A stretch of 64,000 nucleotides of DNA from Aureobasidium sp. EXF-3400 (taxonomy: Eukaryota > Ascomycota > Dothideomycetes > Dothideales > Saccotheciaceae). The stretch is taken from assembly GCA_024195585.1 (NCBI GenBank), contig SWBL01000029.1, forward strand, positions 124,001 through 188,000, in the 5' to 3' direction. The notes beneath the pieces were generated by a model. The model was not told the DNA's origin. It saw only the letters and a program-made list of their open reading frames with translations, and searched no databases. A program made the translations under genes and the position numbers. Shown piece by piece: positions 35,253 through 46,183 of this stretch. Position 1 is the stretch's first letter; each line of letters starts with the position of its first letter.

Positions 35253-38200
35253 ATGCCAGACTCGTCAGCCATTGAGGAGTTGCCGCCTTTGAGTGACCAA
35301 GGTACGTGTCCCTCAATCAGGATGTTCCACTTTCCCGAGGACTCACAAAGTCCTTCCAGATATCAACATCCTCTTCCAGATTGTCAGCGACGCCCAACAA
35401 TCGCAAAATCCTCCATTCAAAGCACTCTTCGCCGCATATGACAAAGTTCTCGCAGACCATGGAATCGCCCCGGAACATGATGAGCGCATCTTCCGCTACC
35501 TCTTGCGACTGGGCGAGGGCCGCTCTCACAATTCCCGATCCTTAATGTACAAGTTGCGCCAACTTCTCGCCAAATTAGATATCCACATCGTTGTACAGGA
35601 TGAACAAGATGCTGCGGAAGACGTGGAAATCAACCTGTCTCCAGACAACGTCCGACCGACGCAAGAGACAGGGCAGAGCAGTGCGACAAGAAGCCGGAGG
35701 GCAAGCTTCAACGATACCAGACTGGATGAGAGTTGGGTCAGTAGTGGAAGGCTCGATGCTGCCCGGTCTGAACATAGCCCTCATACTTCGTTGGACGATC
35801 TGTCGTGTATGCGAAGGCCTTCAACCCATGGGCCGCCAGTCACGAACGGAGCATCAACTCGAGGCAGAGTCGCTGCGCAGTATCAGGCTCAGACACGCAG
35901 AAGTCATTCTGTGTCAACACAAGACAGTATAAGAGCCACCCGCCCACCAGCTCCCGAACCCTGGCCTCGTCACCAACCTTCTATCGATTATCAAAATGTT
36001 GTGACAGACGACGAGACTGAGTCCGATGTTCCCAGCTCTCCACCAGTCTTGCCACCCAATCACCAATTTGCACCTCAGCACATTGAACCTATCGAAGCCG
36101 AGTTGACCTACGAAGCTGAAGCCTTTTTTCACACTTCGCAAATCAAGACCGCGCGCCGATGCCTTCATCAATTATCTCTTGAATCCTCCCGCCTCCAGCA
36201 TATGGCTCGTATTGCTCAGAACCACGATCAGCGTCTACTCAAGACCCAGGCTTTCAGCATCTGGGCCTCAAAGCTACTGGACAAACGTCAGGCTGCCGAA
36301 ACAGAACAATTCTTCGATCAATACGAACGCAGGGCTACTCGTGCACGCGACCTCTTTCTACTGAACAAAGCCTTTACACATTGGGCCCAATCTACAAGCG
36401 ATGAAGTTGCCAGGACATCTGTTGCTAGGAGACATATTCTGCGCACTCGCTACTTCAATGCCTGGCGCGACATCACAGCTGTAAACGATCTCAAATGTCG
36501 TCGCTTGGGTCTCCGCAAATGGTTTTCTGTTTGGAGAACAAATGCTGCCCGCAAAGCTGTTGACAATGAGCGTGCTGTTGCTATATATGAAGAGAATCTT
36601 GTTCAAAGGATTTGGTGGAAGTGGTTTTGGGCTTTCTGTGAGCGAAAAGCTCCGGTCTGGCATGATCATCGTGCCAAACAGTCTTGTCTGCATAGTTTGA
36701 CTGGTGCCGTGACACGTCTTCGACAACATGAAGCCGCTGCCTCGCATATGCGCAACACCAATCTCCTCAAAAAGTCTTTCGGCGCCTTGGTTGCTCGCCA
36801 GACTGCCATCCATTCATTGCACAGAAACGCCGAGGAGCTCTACAGAGCGAATTTGGTGAACAGCTGCTTCCACCATCTGGTACAAGAATCGAAATTGGGA
36901 CATGCTTTCAAAGAGATGTCTACTGTTGTATCGAGACGGCTGCTTACCACGGCTGTCTCTGTCTGGCAGCTTAACACTCAACTCTCTCAACAAGCGACAA
37001 CTGCAGATCGGCGACGCATCCTCCAGAATGCATGGACGAATTGGAACGATAATCTGCGAGCTCGTGCACTTGTTGCGAAGATCGATGACAGAGTCGTACT
37101 TGAGAACCTCTACAAGTGGGTCTTACAGTCTCGACTTGCACTCTTCCGACGTGTCACGGACAACAGATTGCAAGAACGTGCGCTGCAGACTTTGAGCTTG
37201 AGACTGACTGAGCAGCGCTTCCACCTCGAAGAAGCAGCAATGATCTTCAAGGAGCACAAGCGTAGGCGTATGTTAGCGTCTGTGATGCTAAGATTCCACG
37301 GCATCTTACGAGCGGAAGAGGTCATGGAAAGGCAAGCACTCGAGTTCAGGAACACCCACGTTATGAACGCTGTATTACCAGTCTGGATACAACGAACGAA
37401 GCATTTGATGAAGCTGGATCGTTGGTCAAATGATGCGAAATATTATTGTCTGGCCAACGGCGCTATCAGAAAGTGGAAGGACGCAACGTCGCAAGCACAA
37501 CGTAACAAGCGTAGGGATGCGTATGTTCAGATTCGAAGTCGTGTCAAGTCACGCATGGTCCGCGATTGCTTCGCTGCCTGGAGAGAAAGAGCCACCGTGG
37601 CTACGCAACTTGACGCCACTGCCGTTGAGCATGCCAACAATCGGCATATCAACGCTGGCACCGCGATCTTCAACTTGTGGCGTGACAAGACTCGGCAAAA
37701 TAATCAGCTCTCAATTCAAGCTGAAGAATTCTCTGCGCGTCTTCTCTTCCTCCGCACGATTGCCATTCTGGTATCCAAGGGACAAGAGGTCTTGCTTCAT
37801 CACACCCAGGCTCTGACGCTCCGCTCTCAGACTATCGATCTACTTGCAACCGGCACACTCAAAAGACTCAAATGGGCACTCTTCTGCCATCGACGCAATC
37901 TAGACTCTGCAGCAGCACTCGAACAGCGCAACTCTCAACAACATCGTAGGAATATGTTAAGGTACTGGGCCGAACAAGCTTCAAGACGAAGGGCTGCGAG
38001 AACTTTACCCCTACCACTCGACTCTCGACAGGATGACGTACCCGAGTCACCCACAAAAGCACCACCGCCGGCGACAGCTCCTACGCCCGTTCCTGTTCCT
38101 CTTCCACCATCTTCAAATCTATTCAGCAGCCTCAGATTACCTTCTGCGCGTAAGACTCCTGCTCCATTGTCAGCACAGAGCAGACTTGCGCCCTTGCTTG

Positions 38201-38769
38201 ATGGTGATGAGGAAGAATCAGACGTTGAAGACATGGACTTTGGCGCTACTCATCGCGCTGAAGAGTGGACATCTTTTGACGTTCTGAAAGACGTGATCAA
38301 TCGACCACAACCGCAACAGCCTCTGTATCAATCACAATCCCAAGCACAGCAGCGGTTCGATAGTGTGGTAACGTCCACTCCAATTCCAGGCTATATGGCT
38401 CGCACGCCTAGCAAGCGCACGCAACGAGCGAAGGCACTTTCTGCCATTCCGTCAATCAAACCGACACGTAGAGAAGTCGTAGTTTCCACCACTCCGGCAC
38501 CTACACGAAGCAACAATAATGTTCAAACACCCCAGGTCACGCCCTTCGAACGCAAGATGAGGAAAGGAGGATATGGCAGTTCTATGGGAAGCGGTGGTGG
38601 TGTCGATCTAGTCGAAGAGAGTTTTACTCCTGCTACTTTCAGGCGAACCAGATTTGGAGGAGCACCCAGTTTTGGTGGTGTAAATGGCAATGCAGCACAG
38701 CAGACAGGGAGAAGTGTTAGGTTCTTCGATGTTGGAGAGGTCAAGGAGGATCCAGATGATGCGAGGTGA
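35253..38769 (+). CDS. SFI1: Sfi1 centrin-binding spindle pole body protein
   Basis: Two exons, 35253-35301 and 35360-38769, 1152 aa. The intron (GTACGT to CTTCCAG) joins PPLSDQ to DINILFQIVSDAQQ. After a helical N-terminus and a disordered linker (about 100-260), a long array of helical repeats with Leu/Phe and WR pairs runs to about 910, for example FSIWASKL, YFNAWRDIT, LRKWFSVWRTNA, FAAWRERATV and IFNLWRDKTRQ. Each repeat binds one centrin (Cdc31), forming the half-bridge filament needed for spindle pole duplication. The C-terminal 250 residues are disordered, with PESPTK, ARTPSKR and TPQVTPFERK-type sites that could be Cdk targets. Confidence 0.93.
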
Positions 38770-39604
38770 ATGAAGATAATAGATGTTTTGTGTCATTGTT
38801 TCTTGATACCCCATTTCTCTTGGTCTGTTTTTCTTTTCCTATTCCTACTCTCTTCTTTCACGGTCTTCTCCTCACCGTTCTTTTTTTCTTTTTGCCGTTT
38901 TTGCTTGTTGGGGATGAAACCCTGGCCGTGTGTATATAACCATCTTATACTTCCCAGACTGGTCGAGTCTTGATCAGAGCCACTTCAAATGAGAACCATG
39001 GATACTTGTTGATCGACTAAGAGCAGTTGGCACTTCTATCGAAGCTGGAAGGGCTTCTTTGTGACTTCGAGTTCAGCCATGGATTTTGGGCCTGCACCGG
39101 CATTAGTTTCTGGTTCCATGTACGACGAGCAAACTTCACAACCATCGAACACTCCTTTCCAGAAAGAGCCTGCGGGCAACAACACAATTCTGCGGATCAA
39201 TCTTCTCCCATTCTTGAAGAAATAGTGAGTGATGAGCTGGTGCTCTATATTGGTCTAAGAGATAACGATAGATCGATCTGCGCTTTCGAGGGGTCAAAGT
39301 ATCAGCACAACTCTTGATCGTCGTCCATCAATTCAATGAGAGCTCACCGATATGGACATGTCATTCTAGAAGACAGCTCTCGAAGGCTGCAAGTTTCTTT
39401 CGTTGCTCGGCTGAGACAACCCATTGGATCTTGGACATATCTTTTACTCCTCACTCGAGTCGTTTAACATAAGCATCAGAGAACAAAGTGATACGAAGCT
39501 CTAGCCGACTTTCCACTTCCTACGAACTGAGTACCGACAATTGGACAGAACACCTATATCCGAATCACGAGCTCTGCATGCTGCAGTCGGAGTATCTCAG
39601 GCTG
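38770..39604. other. Intergenic, 835 bp, with short unassigned frames
   Basis: Between SFI1 and a minus-strand gene. The first 130 bp are T/C-rich, consistent with the SFI1 3' end. A 48-codon plus-strand frame from 39080 to 39223 (starting MDFGPAPALVSGSMYDEQ) ends next to a GTGAGT, so it could be a first exon, but no partner exon is convincing. No repeat or RNA gene recognised. Confidence 0.35.
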
Positions 39605-40422
39605 TTAATCCCTTGCGACAGATGAGCGCTCAGTCACATCTTTGACATATCTATAGCCTCGAGTTCTGGTTTCCGGAACACAACCCTTGTGCAATTTTCC
39701 AGCTTCAGCTATGACAACATTAGTGAAGATCTGTGTTGCGTTCGGGTCACAAGGATATACCGAAGCAGGTGTGTCACTGTCGAAGACGTGTGCGTATTCT
39801 GACCTACCGACTCCCTTTGGAGTCACGTTCATCTCCAGACTGTAACCTTCTGTCCGATCAAATCTCGTCTTGAGTAACGTAGCAAGCTCTCCGAAAGGCA
39901 TGCTGTGACGCATTTTAATCTGAACGTCCTGATCACAGGGGTCTTGCAGATATTCTACTGTCAGCCAGATCGTGATTGTGTGTTCTCGGAGCTCCTGGTT
40001 GAACGATTGACATGTGGTGGTCTTCTGATTGTCAATGATCTAGATCCGACGGCATTCTTGAGTACAGACTAACAGTGGGAGTCATCATGCCAGTCGACGA
40101 AATGGTCATGATTTCGTCGTCTTCGAACATCCGGTAGGTCGGGTTGCTCATGGTGTCGACTTGATGATGTGTCTTGCCCAGAGATACATGGAGCTGTGAG
40201 AAAAGACACATCCTTATATCTTTGACGCTCGCACCACTACAACTGAATCCTGCTTGGACCATGCGGGGCTGTCCATCATGGTCATCAATACTCGCAATGA
40301 TTCGCTTTCGATTGCCAAAAAATAGAAAGAAGTCAAAGCACAGTGTTTTATCCTTCCCGAGTCCCCAAGGACGGTAAGCATCCTTCACAATTATAATACT
40401 TTTCTCTGCCTCTGATTCTGTT
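39605..40422 (-). CDS. Tandem SUMO-like beta-grasp protein, 5' end unresolved
   Basis: Visible exons 40422-40074 and 40024-39605, with a 49-bp intron (GTTAGT to AATCAG); about 255 aa. The start is unresolved: the upstream frame has no ATG until one at 40151, and an acceptor-like TTTGCAG at 40425 suggests another exon upstream. Two beta-grasp repeats are inferred. The first has IIASIDDHDGQPRMV and ends PTYRMFEDDEIMTI, like the last strand of SUMO. The second has TIWLTVEYLQDPCDQDVQI, MPFGELATLLKTRF and VFDSDTPASV. The FDSDTPAS box and layout recur in the neighbour at 41134-42130, so the two are paralogues. No C-terminal Gly-Gly is seen, so it should not be conjugated. Function unknown. Confidence 0.6.
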
Positions 40423-41133
40423 CTGCAAACAGTATCTCATCGACAAGCTTTTGACACATCACTTAAGCCAAGCTATGTATTATTGACCTGTTCTGCTCAA
40501 GCCCTTTGATCTGACTGATACGAGATACTGTCACTTGGAACATACTGTCGAACGAGCCTTTCGACCAGCCGTCCCATGAATGTATAACGACATTATAATA
40601 TGAACTTTCCTGCAGAGCTTCTTACCCATTCTGACCTCTATGACAAGATAGCTTATAACACCATGGGTCATGCCATGTCTGGCTTGCTGCGATGGTTCGA
40701 TCATCTTCCTGTAGCTGGAATCAATTGCCCCTGCTTTCTTGGCTTTTACCTAAGCTCCTATAGCTGTACATAGTCTTCGAGGAATTTCTTAGCTCAGGTG
40801 TCCGTAGACATCGATGGTTGTTCAGATTCTTGCCAGAGATCCAAACCGAGACGAAGATAAGCAAGAGCATGTTTGATCTGCACACCCAGGGAGACATACG
40901 AGTCCCTGCTTGCTTGTGTGTTGCGGGGTCACTTTCAGCAAGGTTTCTTTGTGAGCATGATTGCAACTCCAACATCGTATGACTGCGAATCTCTTCTAGT
41001 GAATTCTATGTTAGTCGTGTGTTGTACCAGGCTAGTCAGAAATGTCAAAAGTCTCAAACTTCAAAACAATCTCTTTCTCCTACGCATTACCAACATAGTC
41101 TTTTTCTATCTAGAACACGCCCCCGCTTCAACC
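40423..41133. other. Divergent intergenic region, 5' parts of the two SUMO-like genes
   Basis: 711 bp. It may contain a first exon of the minus-strand gene, but no start could be joined in frame. Otherwise nothing recognised. Confidence 0.4.
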
Positions 41134-42130
41134 ATGAACACAAAGACACACGACTTCACCCCTGTTTCAGACGCCGAAGTCATGTATTATCTTTTTTCGC
41201 CTGAATCCAGAAGCCCCAGTCCAAGCAACGGTGCTCCTTGTACCTTGGCCGCTGGGGAAGACGCCTCCATGTTCCACCACATCGAAGTAAGTACAATTCT
41301 CGAAGATCAAATGCAAACCAACACTAAGTATCGTCCAAGGTGCAGCCAAAAACTGATGACTGGATCGACGTTGATACTCCGAGCTATTCACAAGAACGCC
41401 ATGTGCCAGAGAGGACGCTCCGCGTGTTGATTAACAAGACCCAACCATCAATGGACAAAGAGGCTACTTCCATTGAAGACGCAGCTTTTGACCTGGCCAG
41501 GCGAGCAGAGGATCTAGCCAAGGCCGTTGAAGCAGGGAGGGATTCCGCCAAACATAAGTGTCGAGAGGTTGAGCTTGCTGCCGCCGCAGAACATGAGCAA
41601 GTCAAGACGGCAACCAAGCTCGCTGTTCGCGAGAAGGCGATCGTTGAGCAACAGGAGGAGATTGCTCGCTTGAACACTAGACTTGCTGAGCTCGAAGAAG
41701 TGTCACAACTCTCGTCTACCAAGCACATCTCTGACCGTCCGCTAGTCATGCGTATTGACGTATGGGTGGGCGGAGAGGACGGAACCGATGTTGAACTCGC
41801 TCTTGTCAAGATGAACCCAGACACACCTTTCAAGATCGTCTTGGAGACCTTGCGCGACCAACACCCGCTGAAGGCTCTCAAGCAAAAGTCCACGGGAAGG
41901 TGGATTTTCGACTCTGACACGCCGGCTAGCGTAAGTATATCATTGTCTTTCTAGGATCGAGTGTCCATGCTGATGATCTCTAGTTGGGTTTCAGGGATGG
42001 GGAGGAGTTGGTCTTCATTCAGCAGCACGATGAGCCGATGTTTATGTTGGATGCTAGCATGGACGAAACGACGTGCTGGAGAGGCAAAGACAGCAGAGTC
42101 TCATGGAGGGAGCCTGAAGGAGAATGGTGA
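41134..42130 (+). CDS. Coiled-coil protein with a C-terminal SUMO-like (Rad60-SLD-like) domain
   Basis: Three exons, 41134-41286, 41340-41930 and 41984-42130, 296 aa; all joins are in phase 0 (GTAAGT donors, CCAAG and CTCTAG acceptors). A disordered N-terminus carries DDWIDVDTPSYSQE. A coiled coil follows (about 85-155, EEIARLNTRLAELEEVS). The C-terminal domain (about 165-265) reads MRIDVWVGGEDGTDVELALV, then NPDTPFKIVLETL, then RWIFDSDTPASLGFRDGEEL: this is the SUMO pattern of a DG loop, helix and DTP-x-L-x-DGD end. There is no Gly-Gly terminus. Rad60/Esc2-type SUMO-like domains bind Ubc9 or SIM peptides; a similar adaptor role is inference. A divergent paralogue lies upstream. Confidence 0.72.
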
Positions 42131-43032
42131 TCTGGAGGGGTTGTTGGCAGGTGGGCATCGATATTAGATGATGGAGTTACGGTTCGATACTATTGAAAAG
42201 TCCACTCAAATCAGTTCCCTAACATCATTCTGTACAAGCGAAGAGTAACGGAAATCCTAAAACAAAGATTGAGAGTTTCCTTAGCTTCTGGCACTTTGTC
42301 AACATCACAAGCATGTCGACAGAGACCCATGTCGACATAGACCCAATTGTCGATTGTAGTTCCCAAGCCTTGACCTACCTTTATCCCTGAGGAATTCGTG
42401 GCTCGTGCTTTGTATCCGTAGCTTTTGACACTTCACCGACACCACGAGCGTACCAACGGAGAGCCATGTCGACATCGATCTGGCTATCGAATGTCCGTCG
42501 CTTATTCGTCCTCGTAGGTACCAGAGAAGGCATGAAGCTGGCGTCGGTGAAGCAGAAGCTTGGAACGCTTTGGACAAGGTTGTTTAGCGGACAGAGGTGT
42601 ATTATATAGGGTCCTTGAGGCATCCGCCATGTGACAGATGCAAGGAATATTCGCTCCTGCTGACAAGGTGGAGCCGTTCAGTACCAACATGGATGGCAGA
42701 GTTGTCTTAAGTTGCGGGGACAGTTGTGTCGTTGAAGTTCTGGAAAATGTAGGAAAGACGGAGTCAGGGCAAGTGCCAATGCTGCCTTGTTGAGCTGGAT
42801 TGTGGAAGTCACAAGCGACGATCCCCTTGCCATTTGGTCGGTTGCAGAAATTGTACCGAACAAGGAAAGAACGACAGAACTTGCAAACGTAAGCGCTAGA
42901 TACAAAGCAAAATTACATACCGCTATTTAGGCCTCGCGACACGGGTATACAGTCTATAGGAAATATGAACAACAAAATGCACTTTATACACAGCTTCACC
43001 TTTCTCTCTCCTCAACTTTGGCGGTTGACACT
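42131..43032. other. Intergenic with a possible degenerate paralogue on the minus strand
   Basis: 902 bp. On the minus strand, frames around 42620-42200 include RRTFDSQIDVDMALRWYARG and, in a different frame, TIDNWVYVDMGLCRHACDVD. Both resemble the DDWIDVDTPS segment of the coiled-coil SUMO-like gene. A TATATAAT sequence at about 42602-42609 could be their old promoter. No intact gene can be assembled. Confidence 0.4.
42306..42499 (-). repeat. Imperfect tandem duplication sharing a GTCGACATGG core
   Basis: On the minus strand two segments of about 60 bp (around 42499-42440 and 42362-42303) align around GTCGACATGG and encode similar peptides (QIDVDMALRW and WVYVDMGLCR). Their cores are 137 bp apart, so the copies are out of frame with each other. 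This looks like a duplicated exon that has degraded. Confidence 0.5.
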
Positions 43033-45601
43033 TTACTCGTTGAGACGACCCTTGAGATCGCCCTTGAGACCACCCTTGCTACCGTGTGTGAATCTGTATG
43101 CGAATGTGACGGTCACAGCGGCGAACAGAAGAACGCACAACGCGCTAGGGCCCCACTTGTCGTGGTAGGTGATGGCACGACGGTTGCGGATAGACTGCAC
43201 ACGGTAGAGATATAGTCCCATACTGTAGCAGATGGCGAACAAGGCAACGATGGTGAAGGCCCAGGCAGAAGCCAGGGCGGTAGCGTCACCAAAGTTGAGC
43301 AGGGTAGCAGCGATACTGCCTATGATGATGCTGAACTCGAGCTGCGATGAATGTTAGTACAGAGTAGGAGAATAACAACATAGTCGATGATGCTTACCCA
43401 TGACAAGAACGTGCGTTCAGCTGCAAAGAAGACCTTAGGCTCAACACGCACTGGTACGTGAATTTTCTTGCCCTTGGGAGCCTTGTAACGCTTCTCGCGG
43501 ACCTGATCGTTGTTTCTGGCGTTCGGGATACCCATGGAGGCGTTGCCGTTCGAAGGCATAGAAGTAGGCTTGGGGACGGGTGCAGCAAGTCTGAAAGCGC
43601 CTGCCAGCTTGTCGCCGACCTTTCCGGCATAGTGTGTCATCAGCTTGCGACGATAAGTCCAGCCGCCAATACGCTTTGCTTCCTCGAGGTCATCATCCTC
43701 ATCGTCACTGTCATACAAGGGATAGTCATCGTCGTCAGTAATGGGTCTGGCGGCCAAACGCTCTTCCTCGTCCAGCGAGTTGGGATCAGCGCCGCCGTTA
43801 GTGGTGCCGTAATCCATGCGTTGAGCGGCCTCGTGCTGCTCAAGAGCATCCCTAGCGGCGCGCAGACGGCGGTAGTTCTCATCGTCGCCGTTGGGCAGGT
43901 TGGCAGCATCTTCCATCTCATCATCAGTGTCATCGTCCATGTGCCCGCTGGTAGAAATATCTGTGCTTTGGCCAGGACGTTCAATACCGAAACGATGCGA
44001 GACAGGCTTGCGAATGTCGACATCCATCTGAGGCATCCAGAAGGGCAGCAAATCGATACGAGAAGGGTTGAGTTTTGCGGTACCGTGAATGAACTTGGAG
44101 AACTTGGGCACGGCTTCCACCAAGTGAGATGCGACAAGCTCACGAATCCACTCAGGAGGCTGTTGGCCGGCCTGTGTTTGCAGCTTGACCTCAAGAACAG
44201 CGTAGGGGAAGCGCTCGACATCTTCAGGAGGCAATTGACTGAAAGGCCAATCGATACCAATGTCCATACGACGCCAGTTCTTGCCGGCACGTTCGCGTCC
44301 ATCAAGGTTGTCCTCGCGAGTCATGGTCAATTCTGTATCGAGCGAGACACGAACACGGGCATCGCCAGGCAACTGGAAGGCGGTACGGTTGTAGAAAGAG
44401 CGGGTGACGGGTTGCAGCTTGCGGGTGATGACACGATACTGAATCTCTCTGGCAAGTTGCTCCAGGTCGGCAATCTCCTTCTCGCTCTTCTTGCCATCAC
44501 GTCGCATCTTCTCGAAGGCTTGTTCAACGGTGTAGTCTCCGCGCATGAAAGCGTTGACATTCTTCTCCTTGAGTGCGAAACGAGCCTTGACGGACTTCTC
44601 GCCAGTCCAGTCTTCTCTGTGGGTCTTGCGCTCGACGAAGATGGTATCAACGTCCATGTCGCCATACCATCTCAGACGGATGGCCTCTGCACCCTCAGTC
44701 TTCTTGAGACGGCCTTCGTACAGCTCCCAGGTATCTGTGTTATCGTAGTAGATGGAGGAGATTGCAGAATCCTTGATCTCGAACTCCTTGCTGGGATTGA
44801 AAACGAGCACAGGCAAGTGCTTGAGGATGATGAGCTTCAGCTCGGTAATGTTGTCGGGGTGCACCCAGTACTTTGTTGTCTGACGGACGAAGTTTTGCTG
44901 GCTTCCACCAGCGGCGGAGTCACCCTTAGTTGGGTTGCCGCGGGTGCGGACTTGGTCGTAGAGCTGCGACAAACGAACAATGGAAGCGTCGTAGTTGTCC
45001 TTGAAGAAGGGCTTTGCATTGAGGCGGGCAGCAAAGAGGGGCTTCAATTGCTGGTCAGGGTAGAGCTTATCGTGCTTCTTGATGATCTTCTGGAAGCCAG
45101 TGTAGTTGAGCTGGGTGAACTTGGCCAGATCGTGCACGTCGGCAATGATGTCGGACAAGTCTTCCTCGAGCATTGCAAAGTCCTCCTCGCTGGGGACCTC
45201 TGTATTCGACTGTTCATTCTCGCCTTGTTCTAGGGCGGCCTTTGCGCGGGAGATGACCTCGGTGACCTCGCGCTCACTGATCTTGATGCGACGCTGGATT
45301 TCACCGCTCTTGACCTGCTGGAAGTTGGAGACCTTGTCCAGCTCGGCCTCAAGCTCGCGGTAGAAGCGAGTCTCGTGTTCGTCGGTCCATTTCTTGGAAG
45401 GAGCGTTGGGGTTCTCGGCGGAGGACTTTGACTGAAGCTCAGGCTGGAGAAGTCTCTTGAGCTCGTCGTAGGAGATGTAGTAGTAGTACCAGTCCTTGAT
45501 CAAGGAGCTCTGCAGCTGCTGGCCGAACCTGTCGAGCTGGGTTAGCTGTTGTTTGCGTTGAGTGGGGCGTGCTGGCAGCCGTCGTGTGTTACGCACTTCA
45601 T
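43033..45601 (-). CDS. VTC4: Vacuolar transporter chaperone 4, polyphosphate polymerase
   Basis: Three exons, 45601-45597 (only ATGAA), 45528-43398 and 43341-43033, 814 aa. The five-base first exon is required to form the SPX start [23 protein letters not shown] domain (about 1-170, phosphate/inositol pyrophosphate sensor with the KIIKKHDK basic patch); catalytic VTC tunnel domain (about 200-490) with [46 protein letters not shown] and [10 protein letters not shown]; acidic linker; three C-terminal membrane helices (DUF202-like, about 715-800). The complex makes polyphosphate from ATP and moves it into the vacuole. The second intron splits ERTFLSW from LEFSIIIGS. Confidence 0.97.
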
Positions 45602-46183
45602 GATTGTCTCTAGTCGCGCGCGCTTCCTTGCAGCAAATTGCGGTCGGAGAACAATTGCTTTGTCTGGTGGTACACCTCCCTTGCAGAACTGCTATGCCAG
45701 TCGCTCAACTGAAAAAAACCGTAGACAAAATGCGCAATGCGTCTTTGTAGCAATAAATTGATCCTCTCGAGCTGCTCGTGCCAGCAGCCAATCAGCGCTC
45801 GCACGTGTTCCAGACAAGGCCGCCTTGCTGGCTCTCTCCACTCTTATGTCCCCGAGCGTCATCAAGACAACCACAGCCAGCCGGTGACATCCTTTATATT
45901 GCAACCATTGCACGCCTATACACAAATTCATCTTCTCAGATTGCACAGCTTTGTTTGTATCACAGAATTTTCATTTGACTTGCATTTTCTGCGATGTTCC
46001 TTTGTCCCACCTTATCCATATCCCATGTCAAGCAGAAACCAGTCCTTGCCTTGTCTAGTCGTGCGAATTCATTGCCTGATGACCATCCGATCATCCCCAT
46101 TTTCCTTTCCGAATCCCACACCATACCCCATTTCCCATTCGTGGTTAACATTTGTTGGAACAGTCATTCAATGACTGGCGCAC
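45602..46183. other. Intergenic, 582 bp
   Basis: Promoter of VTC4 and 3' flank of the GH128 gene, pyrimidine-rich on the plus strand. Nothing else recognised. Confidence 0.45.

Noticed and set aside
39080..39240. First exon of an extra gene downstream of SFI1
   Set aside because: There is an ATG and a GTGAGT, but no second exon could be joined with a sensible product.
43458..45233. 591-codon open frame opposite VTC4
   Set aside because: It lies exactly antisense to a strongly supported gene; biased codon choice there leaves few stop codons on the other strand. No domain is recognisable.
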